Assembly (NCBI GenBank): GCA_937875275.1
Contig: CALNCC010000100.1
Coordinates: 1-64,000, forward strand
Direction of reading: 5' to 3'
Origin: an uncultured Dysgonomonas sp.
Lineage (GTDB): Bacteria; Bacteroidota; Bacteroidia; Bacteroidales; Dysgonomonadaceae
DNA length: 64,000 nt
In this document: positions 26,284-36,147 of the stretch, piece by piece
Layout: each line of letters starts with the position of its first letter
Position numbering within the stretch: the stretch's first letter is position 1
Position numbers and translations under genes: made by a program
The notes under the pieces: generated by a model
The model's input: only the letters and a program-made list of their open reading frames with translations
Told to the model about the DNA's origin: nothing
The model's database searches: none

Positions 26284-27324
26284 ATGATTGACAAAATATT
26301 TTTTCCTCCCGAGTGGTATCCTCAAAGTGCTGTACAACTGACATGGCCTCATGCGGAGACCGATTGGGGGTATATGTTAGAGAGAGTAACTACGTGCTTT
26401 GTCGAGATTGCCGGTCAGATATTGAAGAGGCAAAAGCTATTGATCGTTTGCCGAAGTGCCGAGACAGTCCGATTTGAATTGAGGTCGTTTGAACAGTATT
26501 TTTACAACCTGTCTTTAGTCGAACTGCCGACCAACGACACATGGGCGAGAGATCATAGTGCGATTTCTGTTTTTGACGGAACTACGCCGATCGTTTATGA
26601 CTTTACGTTTAACGGATGGGGATTGAAATTCGCGTCCGACTATGACAATCAGATTACGCGAGGCTTGTTTGCTCAGAATAAGGCTTTCGTACCTGATGTG
26701 AAATATGTGAACAAAAAAGCCTTTGTGCTGGAGGGTGGAGCAATAGAATCGGACGGAAAGGGAACATTGCTTACCACATCGGAATGTCTGCTGTCGCCCA
26801 ACAGAAATTCTTATATGGATAAAGGAGAGATTGAGGCATATCTTAAAGACGTATTTGGGCTGAATCGTGTACTGTGGGTCGATCATGGTTTCCTTGCCGG
26901 AGACGACACAGACAGTCATATAGATACACTTGCCCGTTTTTGCGACGAGCACACCATTGCTTATGTGAAATGTGAAGACAAGGGCAATATACACTACGAA
27001 GCTCTTTATAAGATGGAGCAACAGTTGAAAACCTTTGTCGACCACGAGGGTAACCCATATCGATTGATTCCGTTGCCGATGGCAAAAACGGTAGTGGAAG
27101 ACGGGGAGCAGCTTCCGGCAACGTATGCCAATTTCCTTATCATCAACGGAGCGGTATTGCTTCCTTTCTACAATGATGCAGAACGAGATACGATTGCGAA
27201 AGAGCAATTGCAGGCAGCTTTTCCGGATAGAGAAATTATCGGCATCGACTGCTCGGCTCTTATCTGTCAACATGGCTCGCTACACTGTGTAACGATGCAA
27301 TATCCACAAGGATTTATAAAATAA
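26284..27324 (+). CDS. aguA: Agmatine deiminase
   Basis: Predicted protein of 346 aa of the PPAD-like guanidino-group-modifying superfamily. Visible motifs are NDTWARDHSA (80s to 90s), FVLEGGAIESDGKGTLLTT, DDTDSHIDTLARF with catalytic His212, and the nucleophile Cys335 in GSLHCVTMQYPQG near the C-terminus. There is no signal peptide, unlike the peptidyl-arginine deiminase of Porphyromonas. It converts agmatine to N-carbamoylputrescine, the substrate of AguB (10.5-11.4 kb). crcB follows 6 nt later and the flippase gene 20 nt after that, so it heads a mixed operon. Confidence 0.93.
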   Translation: MIDKIFFPPEWYPQSAVQLTWPHAETDWGYMLERVTTCFVEIAGQILKRQKLLIVCRSAETVRFELRSFEQYFYNLSLVELPTNDTWARDHSAISVFDGTTPIVYDFTFNGWGLKFASDYDNQITRGLFAQNKAFVPDVKYVNKKAFVLEGGAIESDGKGTLLTTSECLLSPNRNSYMDKGEIEAYLKDVFGLNRVLWVDHGFLAGDDTDSHIDTLARFCDEHTIAYVKCEDKGNIHYEALYKMEQQLKTFVDHEGNPYRLIPLPMAKTVVEDGEQLPATYANFLIINGAVLLPFYNDAERDTIAKEQLQAAFPDREIIGIDCSALICQHGSLHCVTMQYPQGFIK

Positions 27325-27330
27325 AAGAAG

Positions 27331-27699
27331 ATGGTTGCCAAAATATTGTTTGTCGGTTTGGGCGGAGGATTAGGAAGTATATTCCGATTCCTTGTGTCTC
27401 ATTATACCAACAAATACTATGTCGCGGTTTTTCCGTTGGCAACATTCATCGTCAATATAACAGGATGCCTGTTGATCGGCTTAATCATTGGCTTCACACA
27501 GAGGCATCTGAGCGAAGACATTAAACTGTTCCTTATTACCGGAATCTGCGGTGGATACACCACTTTTTCCGCATTTGCCGCCGAAAATTTCAAGCTATTC
27601 GAATCGGGGCACTATCTTACATTAGCCGTTTATATCAGTACAAGTATTTTGTTAGGCATACTTGCCGTTTGGGGTGGTATATTGCTGTCTAAATTATAA
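27331..27699 (+). CDS. crcB: CrcB/Fluc fluoride channel
   Basis: Predicted protein of 122 aa with four hydrophobic segments, the size of a Fluc subunit. Key elements are GGGLGSIFRF near the N-terminus, the asparagine in FIVNITGCLLIG, and GGYTTFSAFAAE, which lines the fluoride path. It forms an antiparallel dimer in the inner membrane that lets toxic fluoride out. No fluoride riboswitch is visible; the gene is 6 nt behind aguA and is simply read through from it. Confidence 0.95.
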   Translation: MVAKILFVGLGGGLGSIFRFLVSHYTNKYYVAVFPLATFIVNITGCLLIGLIIGFTQRHLSEDIKLFLITGICGGYTTFSAFAAENFKLFESGHYLTLAVYISTSILLGILAVWGGILLSKL

Positions 27700-27719
27700 T
27701 TCACAAAAAAAGTAATCCT

Positions 27720-29186
27720 TTGCCAAAGAATGAAACTTCATATAATCGTATCCTGAAATCGACAACCATATTTGGCGGTTCGCAGGCGTTTAATGTCATC
27801 ATCGGCATTGTGAAGACGAAGATTATAGCGATTCTCTTAGGTTCATTCGGGGTTGGGCTTATCGGCGTTTATCAGTCCATCATCGACACCATACGGTCGG
27901 TGGCAAGCTTGGGAATAGACACGAGCGGAATAAAGGAAATTGCCTCAACCAACCGAGACGAAACTGGCACAGAGAAAAAAGTGTCTGCTTTTCGTCGATG
28001 GTTCTTCTTTACGGCTATCATCGGGGCTATTGCGTGTGTTGTTTTTTGCTTTCCTGTCAGCCTTCTTGTATTTGAGGATATCGGTCATGCAATGCCTGTT
28101 GCTGCCCTTTCCATCGCGGTATTCTTCCTTATGATGGGGACAGGGCGTTCGGTCATTCTGCAAGGATTGTTGAAAGTCTCCGACATGGCAAAAGCCGGAA
28201 TTTGGAGTAGCTTGGGCGGAATGGTGCTGACCTTGCCTCTCTACTATATATTCGGTCTGGAAGGTATTATCCCTGCATTTTTGGTCAATGCTGCTGTCTT
28301 GTATTTGGTTTTCGATTATTATGTTCGTCGACTGAAAATTAAACGGATAAAAGTATCAGATGCAGACTTTCGGGCAGAAGGGTCGAAGGCTTTGAGGTTG
28401 GGGATTCCTATCGTTCTTTCGGGAATTATAGCGACGGTAAGTATTCTCATCATTAAAACTTTTTTGTCGCACGAATCGGATATGAATGCCGCCGGATTGT
28501 TTCAGGCAGTATGGACGATCAGCAATGTTTATCTTGCGATTATCTTGCGAGCGATGGCAGTCGATTTCTATCCGCGTCTGTCGGCGACCGATGACGACGG
28601 CGAAGCGTCCACGCTGATTAATGAGCAGTCGTACATTTTACTCCTTGTCTGCACGCCGGCAATAATCGCTTTAATCCTGTTTTCATCGACTATATTATCT
28701 CTTTTCTACTCCTCCGAGTTTGTGGGAGCAACCACATTGTTGCAGTGGCAGATGGCAGGCACTTTCTTCAAGATAGTGGCATGGCCGGCAGCATACATCT
28801 TGTTGACAAAAAGCAAAGGGAAGTTGTTTATCATATCCGAAATATTGTTTTGGGGAGTATATGTCGCAGTCAGCTATTCCTTATATTCTTCGCAGGGGAT
28901 GAATGCCGTAGGTATTGGTTATCTTGTCGCTTACATTGTTTACCTCATCGCTATTTTTATGATGACACGCTCTGTTATTAATTTTCGATGGAATGGCGAT
29001 GTTGTGAGAATAATAGGACTTAATTTTATTCTCGTTTCGGCAGTATTCGGACTGTCTTTTTTGTCTGCATGGTGTGTTTTCCCTCTACAAATAATATTTT
29101 TCTTAGTTTCACTCGTTTATTCAACTTTTTGCCTCAAGAAAGTGTTTAATATAAAAGACCTCAAAAGATGGTTTAAGCGAAACTAA
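27720..29186 (+). CDS. O-antigen translocase / Wzx-like polysaccharide flippase
   Basis: Predicted protein of 488 aa with about twelve to fourteen hydrophobic segments. It starts at TTG 27720, because no in-frame ATG precedes the first membrane helix. The N-terminal ILKSTTIFGGSQAFNVIIGIVKTKIIAILLG and FGVGLIGVYQSIIDTIRSVASLGI match the O-antigen translocase branch of the MOP flippase superfamily. These proteins move lipid-linked glycan units across the inner membrane. No glycan-assembly cluster surrounds it, except the FkbM methyltransferase gene 11 kb away. It sits 20 nt behind crcB. Confidence 0.88.
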   Translation: MPKNETSYNRILKSTTIFGGSQAFNVIIGIVKTKIIAILLGSFGVGLIGVYQSIIDTIRSVASLGIDTSGIKEIASTNRDETGTEKKVSAFRRWFFFTAIIGAIACVVFCFPVSLLVFEDIGHAMPVAALSIAVFFLMMGTGRSVILQGLLKVSDMAKAGIWSSLGGMVLTLPLYYIFGLEGIIPAFLVNAAVLYLVFDYYVRRLKIKRIKVSDADFRAEGSKALRLGIPIVLSGIIATVSILIIKTFLSHESDMNAAGLFQAVWTISNVYLAIILRAMAVDFYPRLSATDDDGEASTLINEQSYILLLVCTPAIIALILFSSTILSLFYSSEFVGATTLLQWQMAGTFFKIVAWPAAYILLTKSKGKLFIISEILFWGVYVAVSYSLYSSQGMNAVGIGYLVAYIVYLIAIFMMTRSVINFRWNGDVVRIIGLNFILVSAVFGLSFLSAWCVFPLQIIFFLVSLVYSTFCLKKVFNIKDLKRWFKRN

Positions 29187-29197
29187 ATTTATCCTTT

Positions 29198-29743
29198 ATG
29201 AAAAAGATTTTATTCCTTATTCTTTGTGCACTTTTTGTGTCAAACGGTTATGCTCAACAAAAGACATTGTACGACTTCAAAGTCAAGGATATTGATGGGA
29301 AAGAGTATGATTTATCCCGTCTGAAAGGGAAGAAAGTACTGATTGTGAATGTGGCTTCCAAATGTGGATTGACTCCTCAGTATGAAGATTTGCAAGCACT
29401 ATACGAGAAATATGCCGATCAGAATTTCGTCGTTATCGGCTTCCCTTCCGACAATTTCAAGAATCAGGAGTTTGCTACGAATAAAGAAATTAAGGAGTTT
29501 TGCTCTGCCAATTATGGAGTAACTTTTCCCATCATGGAGAAGGTGGATGTAAAAGGAGAACAGGCTATTCCCTTGTATAAATGGCTAACCCGAAAAAAAG
29601 AGAATGGCAAATTCGATGCAGAGATTCAATGGAACTTCCAGAAGTTTATGATCGATGAAAAGGGGAATATCGTGGACTATGTATTGCCAAAAGAAAAGCC
29701 CACCACAGAGAAGATTGTAGACTGGATAGAAGGCAAAAACTGA
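29198..29743 (+). CDS. Exported glutathione-peroxidase-family thiol peroxidase
   Basis: Predicted protein of 181 aa with a signal peptide (MKKILFLILCALFVSNGYAQ), so it is periplasmic. The peroxidatic Cys56 is in NVASKCGLTPQY and the WNF motif at 145-147 is intact. The Gln of the catalytic tetrad, normally in FPCNQF, is replaced (GFPSDNF, N86). Members without selenocysteine usually run on thioredoxin. The gene ends 9 nt before the convergent rsmE and is 11 nt behind the flippase gene. Confidence 0.9.
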   Translation: MKKILFLILCALFVSNGYAQQKTLYDFKVKDIDGKEYDLSRLKGKKVLIVNVASKCGLTPQYEDLQALYEKYADQNFVVIGFPSDNFKNQEFATNKEIKEFCSANYGVTFPIMEKVDVKGEQAIPLYKWLTRKKENGKFDAEIQWNFQKFMIDEKGNIVDYVLPKEKPTTEKIVDWIEGKN

Positions 29744-29752
29744 TCGGGAGAT

Positions 29753-30457
29753 TTATCCGTTCAATATATGAATTGTATTGCAGGCAACAAGAGCTGCGGT
29801 TTCGGTACGCAAGCGACTTTCGCCTAACGATATTGGCTCGAAACCGTTGTCGATAGCCATTTGCACTTCCTCTTGCGAGAAGTCGCCTTCCGGGCCGATG
29901 AGAATCAATGCATTTTCGCCTTTTCGGTAGACACTGTTCAATAACCATTTTTCTCCTTCGTAGCAATGTGCTATAAACTTACGCCCTTCAAAATCTTTTT
30001 TTACGAATGATGCGAAAGGCTCCATTTCATCGAGCAGAGGGAGAATTGCCTTTTGCGACTGTTTCATCGCCGAAACAAGAATCCGTTCGATGCGCTGGGG
30101 CTTGATATCCTTTCTCTCCGAGTTTCGGCAAAGGATAGGTGAAAGATGATCTATTCCTATCTCTGTCGCTTTCTCGGCAAACCATTCGATGCGATCTATG
30201 TTTTTTGTGGGGGCGAAAGCCATTTGAAGATTGAAGTTCCATTGCTTGCCCGTTTCCATTTTGTTGATGATCTCTACCTCGCAATGCTTGGCATTTGCCA
30301 AAGTTATCACGGCATCGTAGAAGAAACCCTTTCCATCGGCTATAAGTATTTCATCTCCGACCTTTTTGCGGAGCACCTTGATGCAGTGCTGCCCTTCGTC
30401 GGTGGGCAGTTCGTTGGTAGAAGAAATATCGGGGGCAAAGAAGATCGTTTTTTCCAT
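29753..30457 (-). CDS. rsmE: 16S rRNA (uracil(1498)-N(3))-methyltransferase
   Basis: Predicted protein of 234 aa. It has an N-terminal PUA-like domain (DEGQHCIKVLRKKVGDEILIADGKG) and a C-terminal SPOUT methyltransferase knot with LIGPEGDFSQEEV and LGESRLRTETAAL, the signature of RsmE. It methylates U1498 in the decoding region of 16S rRNA. It has its own promoter element 52 nt upstream, so it is probably independent of the efflux operon that ends 96 nt before it. Confidence 0.95.
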   Translation of the reverse strand: MEKTIFFAPDISSTNELPTDEGQHCIKVLRKKVGDEILIADGKGFFYDAVITLANAKHCEVEIINKMETGKQWNFNLQMAFAPTKNIDRIEWFAEKATEIGIDHLSPILCRNSERKDIKPQRIERILVSAMKQSQKAILPLLDEMEPFASFVKKDFEGRKFIAHCYEGEKWLLNSVYRKGENALILIGPEGDFSQEEVQMAIDNGFEPISLGESRLRTETAALVACNTIHILNG

Positions 30458-30509
30458 TTGTCTATCTTTTGATCGTAGCTATTGATTTATCAGCATGAAT
30501 AAAGTGAGG

Positions 30510-30517
30510 CAAAGATA
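30510..30517 (-). promoter_or_regulatory. -7 promoter element for rsmE
   Basis: TATCTTTG on the minus strand in the 96-nt gap between the tolC-like gene and rsmE. Confidence 0.5.
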
Positions 30518-30553
30518 GTGCATATTGTCTCACGTACCCATCATCATTGATGC

Positions 30554-31879
30554 TTAATGCAGGTAGGTCATTATCTGCCCGCTGATTTGCAACAGAGATA
30601 TCTCGCACAGTTTGGTGTTGTATTGCGCCTGCGTCAGTCGTTCATTAGCACCTAACAGGCTGTTCTGCGCTTCACGCAATTCGATGCCTGACAGGTCGCC
30701 CAGTTTATATCTGTCTATTGCTATTTCGTAGTTGTCCTCTGCCGTTTGCAGGTTCTCTTTTTCGAGGTTTACGAGCTGTATATTATTCTGATATGCCATC
30801 CATATATTCGAGAATTGCGAGCGAATATCCAACTCTAATTGCTGCTCACTCAATTCTGCATTTTCTATTTCCAGTTTGGCATTCTTAATTTTTCTTTTCC
30901 TGTTGTTGCCATCAAATAGAGTGAAGCCAACGGTAACGCCATAATTCGCTCCCCAGCTTGCTTGCCTGTCGTACGATGCAGCATCTCGCCATCCGGTATT
31001 ATATCCGTATCCACCGTTGATTTTCAGATAGGGATAGTTTAAGCTTTGTGCTATTTTCATATCTAATTGGCTGAGCTTTGTGTCTGATTGGGCAATGTGC
31101 AGCAGGGTGTTTTGAGAAAGCGTTTTACCCCATATTTCATCTCTGCCCAGTAGAGCATCGAAAACAATCATGCTGTCTTGTGTGGTAAAGAGATGTTCTA
31201 CATCGTCTGCCGATAGCAACTTGTTTAGTTCCACTTGCGATCTGAATAGTACTTCTTGTTGTTTTATCAATCGCGAACTGTCGGCATTAAAGTCTACTTT
31301 GGCTTGTTGCATTTCCAATCGGGACGAAGAGCCGATCTCATATCTGGCTTCGACGATTCTCAGCCTTTCCTTCGACAGTTTTACGGCATAGCGCAGATTG
31401 TCGAACTGCGTGTTTTGTTGCACATAATTGTAATATTCCGATGTGATGTCGGCAACGAAATTTTCGATGGTTAGGCGTGCATTCAGGTCTCCCCTCAGTT
31501 TCAATTCCTTCAGACTGTTGTATGTCGATTGCATCTTGAATCCGTCGAAGAGAGTCCAGTTGAGGTTTACGCCTACATCTATATCCTGATTGTGGATATT
31601 GCTTTGTTTGTCAACGTCTCCCGAGAGAAGGTTTTGCCGACTGTTGCGGAGCGAGCCTGTGTATCCGCTCGTTAACCCTACTTCGGGTAATAATCCCGCA
31701 TTCCCTTTCGATAGGTTGTTGGTACTTATCTGTTGCTCGTTTCTTACGATTCGGATATCGTAGTTCTTGGCAAGCCCGACCTCAATACATTGGCTCAGGT
31801 TTACCTTGTTTTGCGCATCAAGGGTGGATGGATATAACGTGATGAGGGTAAATAGGGTATATATTATTCTTTTTTTCAT
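30554..31879 (-). CDS. TolC family outer-membrane efflux protein
   Basis: Predicted protein of 441 aa with a signal peptide ending near LDAQ. It shows two repeats of the OEP pattern: NLSQCIEVGLAKNYDIRI at the start, long amphipathic coiled-coil helices, VEARYEIGSSSRLEMQQAKVD, and the second half YEIAIDRYKLGDLSGIELREAQNSLL. It forms the trimeric outer-membrane channel of the tripartite pump whose other parts are encoded just upstream, and overlaps the RND gene by 4 nt. Confidence 0.95.
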   Translation of the reverse strand: MKKRIIYTLFTLITLYPSTLDAQNKVNLSQCIEVGLAKNYDIRIVRNEQQISTNNLSKGNAGLLPEVGLTSGYTGSLRNSRQNLLSGDVDKQSNIHNQDIDVGVNLNWTLFDGFKMQSTYNSLKELKLRGDLNARLTIENFVADITSEYYNYVQQNTQFDNLRYAVKLSKERLRIVEARYEIGSSSRLEMQQAKVDFNADSSRLIKQQEVLFRSQVELNKLLSADDVEHLFTTQDSMIVFDALLGRDEIWGKTLSQNTLLHIAQSDTKLSQLDMKIAQSLNYPYLKINGGYGYNTGWRDAASYDRQASWGANYGVTVGFTLFDGNNRKRKIKNAKLEIENAELSEQQLELDIRSQFSNIWMAYQNNIQLVNLEKENLQTAEDNYEIAIDRYKLGDLSGIELREAQNSLLGANERLTQAQYNTKLCEISLLQISGQIMTYLH

Positions 31880-34800
31880 GCTTTTTCCTTTTTGTCTTTT
31901 TGGCTTGTAGATACGTACAAATACATTGCCGGTACGATGTATAATGTCATAAAGGTGGAGACAAGCATGCCGCCAATCACGGCGACGCCCATCGCTATAC
32001 GTCCGTTAGCTCCTTCGGCACTTGCCAACGCTAATGGCAATAAGCCTAAAATAGTGGAGATGCTTGTCATCAAGATAGGGCGGAGGCGTTGCACCGAAGC
32101 TCCCATTATGGAGTTAAACTTATCTTCGCCCGAATTTTGCCTCTGATTGGCAAATTCGACAATGAGAATGCCGTTTTTGGCAACCAATCCTATCAGCATG
32201 ATGATTCCGATCTGGCTATATATGTTCATCGTGATATCGGCAAGATACATAAACAGCAAGGCTCCGGCGATGGCCAAGGGCACGGTAAGCATTATTACCA
32301 AAGGGTCTTTGAAACTCTCGAACTGTGCCGACAGAATGAGAAATATGAGAACCAATGCCAACCCGAAGGCAAACATCAAGCTCGACGAACTCTCCTTAAA
32401 ATTTTTGGAATCGCCGGTCAATGCCGTTCTGAAACTGTCGTCCAGCACCTCCTGTGCTATTTTGTCCATCTCGTCCAGTCCTTCGCCAATAGTTACATTA
32501 GGCGCAAGCCCCGAAGTTATGGTTGCTGCCTTGAAGCGATTGTAGCGGTAGAGCTGAGGAGGAGCAACCGATTCTTTCAGTTGCACCAAATTGTCTAATT
32601 GGATCATAGCTCCGCTACTATTTTTCACATACAGCGATTTCAGATCGAGAGGCGTGTTGCGTTGTTGGCGGTTTATCTCGCCCAATATCTGATATTGTTT
32701 CCCGTTCATGTAGAAGTAGCCCATGCGTTGTCCGCTGAGGGCGTACTGCAATGTTTGTCCTATGCCGAGAGTGCTGACACCGAGCAAGGCGGCCTTGTCG
32801 CGGTCGATGGCTACTTGGGTTTCGGGTTTCGTAAACTTGAGGTTCACATCAGCCATCTGAAACTTCGGATTCTCGTTTATCTTCGCCATAAAGAGAGGAA
32901 TTACTTCCTTCAGCTTATTTATATCCGGTGCTTGCAATACGTATTGTATCGGCATTCCTGCCCGTCTGCCGCCAAAAGTGGATTGCTGTTGCACAAAGGC
33001 GCGTGCTTCGGTTGCTTTTCGCACCTCAGGCGTGAGAGCTTCGGCAATCTCCATCTGGCTGCGTTCTCGGTCGGTAATGTTTGGGAGTATGACGCGGACA
33101 AATCCGAATCCGGAACGTGCCATGCTTATGTTGTACATTTTCTCGGGCACAACGGTATCTACAATATTCGACAGTTTGTCGACATAGTCTCTCACAAATT
33201 CGAAAGTCGCTCCTTCGGGATATCCTGTTCGGACAGTTATCTGCGACCGGTCTTCCATCGGAGCCATTTCGGAGCGGATGTTTTGCTGCAAGAAATAGAT
33301 TCCCACGAAGACTCCTAATATGACAGGCCAGATAAGAAATTTCTTGGAGAGAAACAACGACAATGAATTATGATATATCGCTGTCATCTTCACGAAGAAA
33401 GGTTCTGTCTTGCGATAAAACCAACTTGGCTTGTCATTTCTTTTCAATATTTTGGTTGCCAGCATCGGCGTAAACGATATGGCGACAAATGTGGATATAA
33501 TAATGGCTCCCGATATGACGATACTGAACTCACGGAACAGCCGCCCGGTCATACCCTCAAGGAAGACGATAGGGAAGAAAACCGTGATCAGAGTGATGGA
33601 GGTTGAGATAACAGCAAAGAAGATTTCTTTCGAACCCTCGATGCCGGCTTGCATCGGTTTCATGCCATCCTCTATTTTCAGATAGATGTTTTCGGTAACC
33701 ACAATAGCGTCGTCCACAACCAGCCCTACCGACAGCACGATAGCCAACATGGTAAGCACATTGATGGAGAATCCGGCAATATACATGACAAAGAATGTGC
33801 CGACCAACGAAATGGGGATGATGATACATGGCACGAAGGTTACCCGCCAGTCGCGAAGGAAGAGGAATATGACAATAACAACAAGGATGAAGGCTATATA
33901 TACCGTCTCTTCAACTTCGGCAATAGAGGCTCTGATAAACTGTGTTTCGTCGAAAGCAATCCCTAAGTTAACATCCTCGGGGAGGTCTTTGCGCATTTGT
34001 TCGACCCTTATTTTTACTTCGTCCGATATCTCGATCTGGTTGGCTCCCGGTTGAGGCAGAATGACTACGCTGACCATAGGCACTCCATTTTGGCGGAATA
34101 TATTTTTCCTGTTCTCGGTATCTAATTCTGCAATACCTATATCCCTAAATCGCACAAGGTTATAAGCATCTTCCTTGATGATAAGATTATTAAATTCCTC
34201 GGGGCTTTGCATCAGTCCGAGTGTGCGTATGGTAAGTTCGAGATTGTCGCCCTCTATACTTCCCGATGGCAACTCGACATTCTCTCGGTCGATAGTGCTT
34301 TTCACATCCATAGGAGTGATGCCGTATGCCGCCATTTTTATAGGGTCTAACCACAGACGCATTGCATATCTGTTTTCGCCCCAAATCTCTACGGCACTCA
34401 CGTTCTGTATTGTTTGCAGTCGCTCTTTTATTGTAAGGTCGGCAATCTCGCTCAACTCTAACAACGACCGATTTTCGCTCTGCACCGTGATCTGCATAAT
34501 CGGATTGGCATCGGCATCGGCTTTCGATACGGTAGGCGGGTCGCAATCGCGAGGCAGATAGCGTTGCGCTCTCGACACCTTGTCGCGGACGTCGTTGGCT
34601 GCCGTTTCGAGATCGACACTCAACTCAAACTCAACCGTGATTCGGGAAGACCCTTGGCTGCTCGAACTGGACAGAGAACGAATGCCCGGAATACCGTTGA
34701 TGTTTTGCTCCAACGGTTCTGTAACCTGGCTCTCTATGACTTCTGCATTTGCACCGGGATAGCTGACGCTGACGGTGATGATAGGGTTGTCTATATTCGG

Positions 34801-34911
34801 GTATTCCCTGACTCCCAGATAAGAGTAGCCGATAACCCCTAAGATGAAAATAATGAGGACTAATACGGATGCTAATACGGGGCGTTTTATACTGATTTCG
34901 GATATTGTCAT
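31876..34911 (-). CDS. RND efflux pump permease, HAE-1 family
   Basis: Predicted protein of 1011 aa, full length. It opens with MTISEISIKRPVLASVLVL. TM4 carries the proton-relay Asp-Asp pair in LSVGLVVDDAIVVTENIYLK, which marks the hydrophobe/amphiphile (HAE) class rather than heavy-metal pumps. Two large periplasmic loops follow TM1 and TM7. The second half repeats the layout (VMLTVPLAIAGALLFMYL, GLVAKNGILIVEFANQ). It exports drugs, bile salts or lipids with the adaptor (38 nt upstream) and the TolC-like protein (4-nt overlap). Substrate unknown. Confidence 0.96.
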   Translation of the reverse strand: MTISEISIKRPVLASVLVLIIFILGVIGYSYLGVREYPNIDNPIITVSVSYPGANAEVIESQVTEPLEQNINGIPGIRSLSSSSSQGSSRITVEFELSVDLETAANDVRDKVSRAQRYLPRDCDPPTVSKADADANPIMQITVQSENRSLLELSEIADLTIKERLQTIQNVSAVEIWGENRYAMRLWLDPIKMAAYGITPMDVKSTIDRENVELPSGSIEGDNLELTIRTLGLMQSPEEFNNLIIKEDAYNLVRFRDIGIAELDTENRKNIFRQNGVPMVSVVILPQPGANQIEISDEVKIRVEQMRKDLPEDVNLGIAFDETQFIRASIAEVEETVYIAFILVVIVIFLFLRDWRVTFVPCIIIPISLVGTFFVMYIAGFSINVLTMLAIVLSVGLVVDDAIVVTENIYLKIEDGMKPMQAGIEGSKEIFFAVISTSITLITVFFPIVFLEGMTGRLFREFSIVISGAIIISTFVAISFTPMLATKILKRNDKPSWFYRKTEPFFVKMTAIYHNSLSLFLSKKFLIWPVILGVFVGIYFLQQNIRSEMAPMEDRSQITVRTGYPEGATFEFVRDYVDKLSNIVDTVVPEKMYNISMARSGFGFVRVILPNITDRERSQMEIAEALTPEVRKATEARAFVQQQSTFGGRRAGMPIQYVLQAPDINKLKEVIPLFMAKINENPKFQMADVNLKFTKPETQVAIDRDKAALLGVSTLGIGQTLQYALSGQRMGYFYMNGKQYQILGEINRQQRNTPLDLKSLYVKNSSGAMIQLDNLVQLKESVAPPQLYRYNRFKAATITSGLAPNVTIGEGLDEMDKIAQEVLDDSFRTALTGDSKNFKESSSSLMFAFGLALVLIFLILSAQFESFKDPLVIMLTVPLAIAGALLFMYLADITMNIYSQIGIIMLIGLVAKNGILIVEFANQRQNSGEDKFNSIMGASVQRLRPILMTSISTILGLLPLALASAEGANGRIAMGVAVIGGMLVSTFMTLYIVPAMYLYVSTSQKDKKEKA

Positions 34912-34949
34912 TGTTTTTGGCTTGTTGTGTGCTTACTATAATTCTTCGA

Positions 34950-36056
34950 TCACTGTACGTTATCCACCAACTGATCTACAACCACCGGCAAACCTTCTCT
35001 CAATTGCATTACACCGCTGACCAACAATGTGTCGCCCGTTTGCAGTCCGTCCAGCACTTGCACCGACGATGCCGTACGCAGTCCTTTCGTTATCACTATC
35101 TGTTTAGCCTTCCCGCCTTTGAAGATATATACCAAGTCGCGCCCCATTTCGGTTATGGAAGCAATGCTCGGGATGGCTATTGTTTCTTGTATTTCTTTCA
35201 GCTTTATTTCGATACCGGCAGAGTGTCCGGGTCTCAACTTTCCTTGTGGATTGGGGTATAAAGCCCTGGCTTTCAATGAAAGCGTTTTTTCGTCTAACTT
35301 CGATTCCACGGCATACACCGTTGCGTTGTACACATTCAAGTCGTTTTCGAGAACAAAGTTGAGTTTCGTGCCTTCCTTTATGTCTCTTGCTTGTCGCTCA
35401 TTTACCGAGAACTCGATCTTGAGAGGCGATATGCTTGTCAGATTGGAGATGATGGTTGTCGGGGTTGCATATGCTCCTTCGCTGACTTGGCGTAAGCCGA
35501 TCACTCCATCGAACGGAGCACGAAGTTCTGTTTGCGCAATCTTCGATTTTACCAACTCAATGTCGGCATAGAGTTTTTCCAACTCGGTGTTTATCGATTC
35601 GTACGACTCTTTGCTGACGGCATCCCTTTCTAACAGAGATTTTTGACGATATACCCGATCTTCCGCCAAAGGCTTTTGGGCAAGCAGTTTTTTCAGTTCG
35701 GCTTGCAGAGGCAGATCGTTTACCTTAGCTAATAGTTGTCCTTTTTTTATAGTTGTTCCTTCTTGGAAATATATATCGGTAATTTTTCCCGATGCCTCGA
35801 ATGAGAGGCTTACCTCTTCGTTGGGGATTAAGATTCCTTTTGTTCTGAATACATCGGTAAGGTTGGTCGGCTTAATAACTGTTGCCATTACATTCAGAGC
35901 CTTGCCGGCTCCACCCGAATTTTTACTTTGAGCCGTTTGTCCTGCGGGAGGATCTTCTTGCTGAGATAAATGTTGTTTGATGGTAGGATATAATGCCATG
36001 CCGGCAATAAACAGGACGATGATAACAATAAGGCTGATTTTTGTTTTTTTACTCAT
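34950..36056 (-). CDS. RND efflux periplasmic adaptor subunit (MFP family)
   Basis: Predicted protein of 368 aa. ATG 36056 was chosen because MSKKTKISLIVIIVLFIAG gives a compact membrane anchor; the frame extends 42 nt further up without support. The order is anchor, barrel-sandwich/lipoyl halves (SGKITDIYFQEGTTIKKGQLLAKVN and the partner LRAPFDGVIGLRQVSEGAYA), a helical hairpin between them, a beta-barrel, and a membrane-proximal domain. It bridges the RND and TolC proteins. A perfect palindrome in the upstream region is a candidate operator. Confidence 0.93.
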   Translation of the reverse strand: MSKKTKISLIVIIVLFIAGMALYPTIKQHLSQQEDPPAGQTAQSKNSGGAGKALNVMATVIKPTNLTDVFRTKGILIPNEEVSLSFEASGKITDIYFQEGTTIKKGQLLAKVNDLPLQAELKKLLAQKPLAEDRVYRQKSLLERDAVSKESYESINTELEKLYADIELVKSKIAQTELRAPFDGVIGLRQVSEGAYATPTTIISNLTSISPLKIEFSVNERQARDIKEGTKLNFVLENDLNVYNATVYAVESKLDEKTLSLKARALYPNPQGKLRPGHSAGIEIKLKEIQETIAIPSIASITEMGRDLVYIFKGGKAKQIVITKGLRTASSVQVLDGLQTGDTLLVSGVMQLREGLPVVVDQLVDNVQ

Positions 36057-36118
36057 GATAAATTCGGTTTTCTCGGTATTCTTCGTGCTCCATTGCAAGA
36101 ACCTCAGATTCTGATATT

Positions 36119-36126
36119 CAAAGAAA
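36119..36126 (-). promoter_or_regulatory. Possible -7 element for the RND efflux operon
   Basis: TTTCTTTG on the minus strand, one mismatch from TAnnTTTG, 62 nt before the adaptor ATG. It lies 21 nt downstream of the palindrome at 36148-36164, which would therefore overlap the -33 region. Weak on its own. Confidence 0.3.
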
Positions 36127-36147
36127 CACTAAAGAGCTGAAACTTGG

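Noticed and set aside
27300..27335. Fluoride riboswitch before crcB
   Set aside because: crcB starts 6 nt after the aguA stop, leaving no room, and no fluoride-aptamer-like sequence was seen upstream of aguA.
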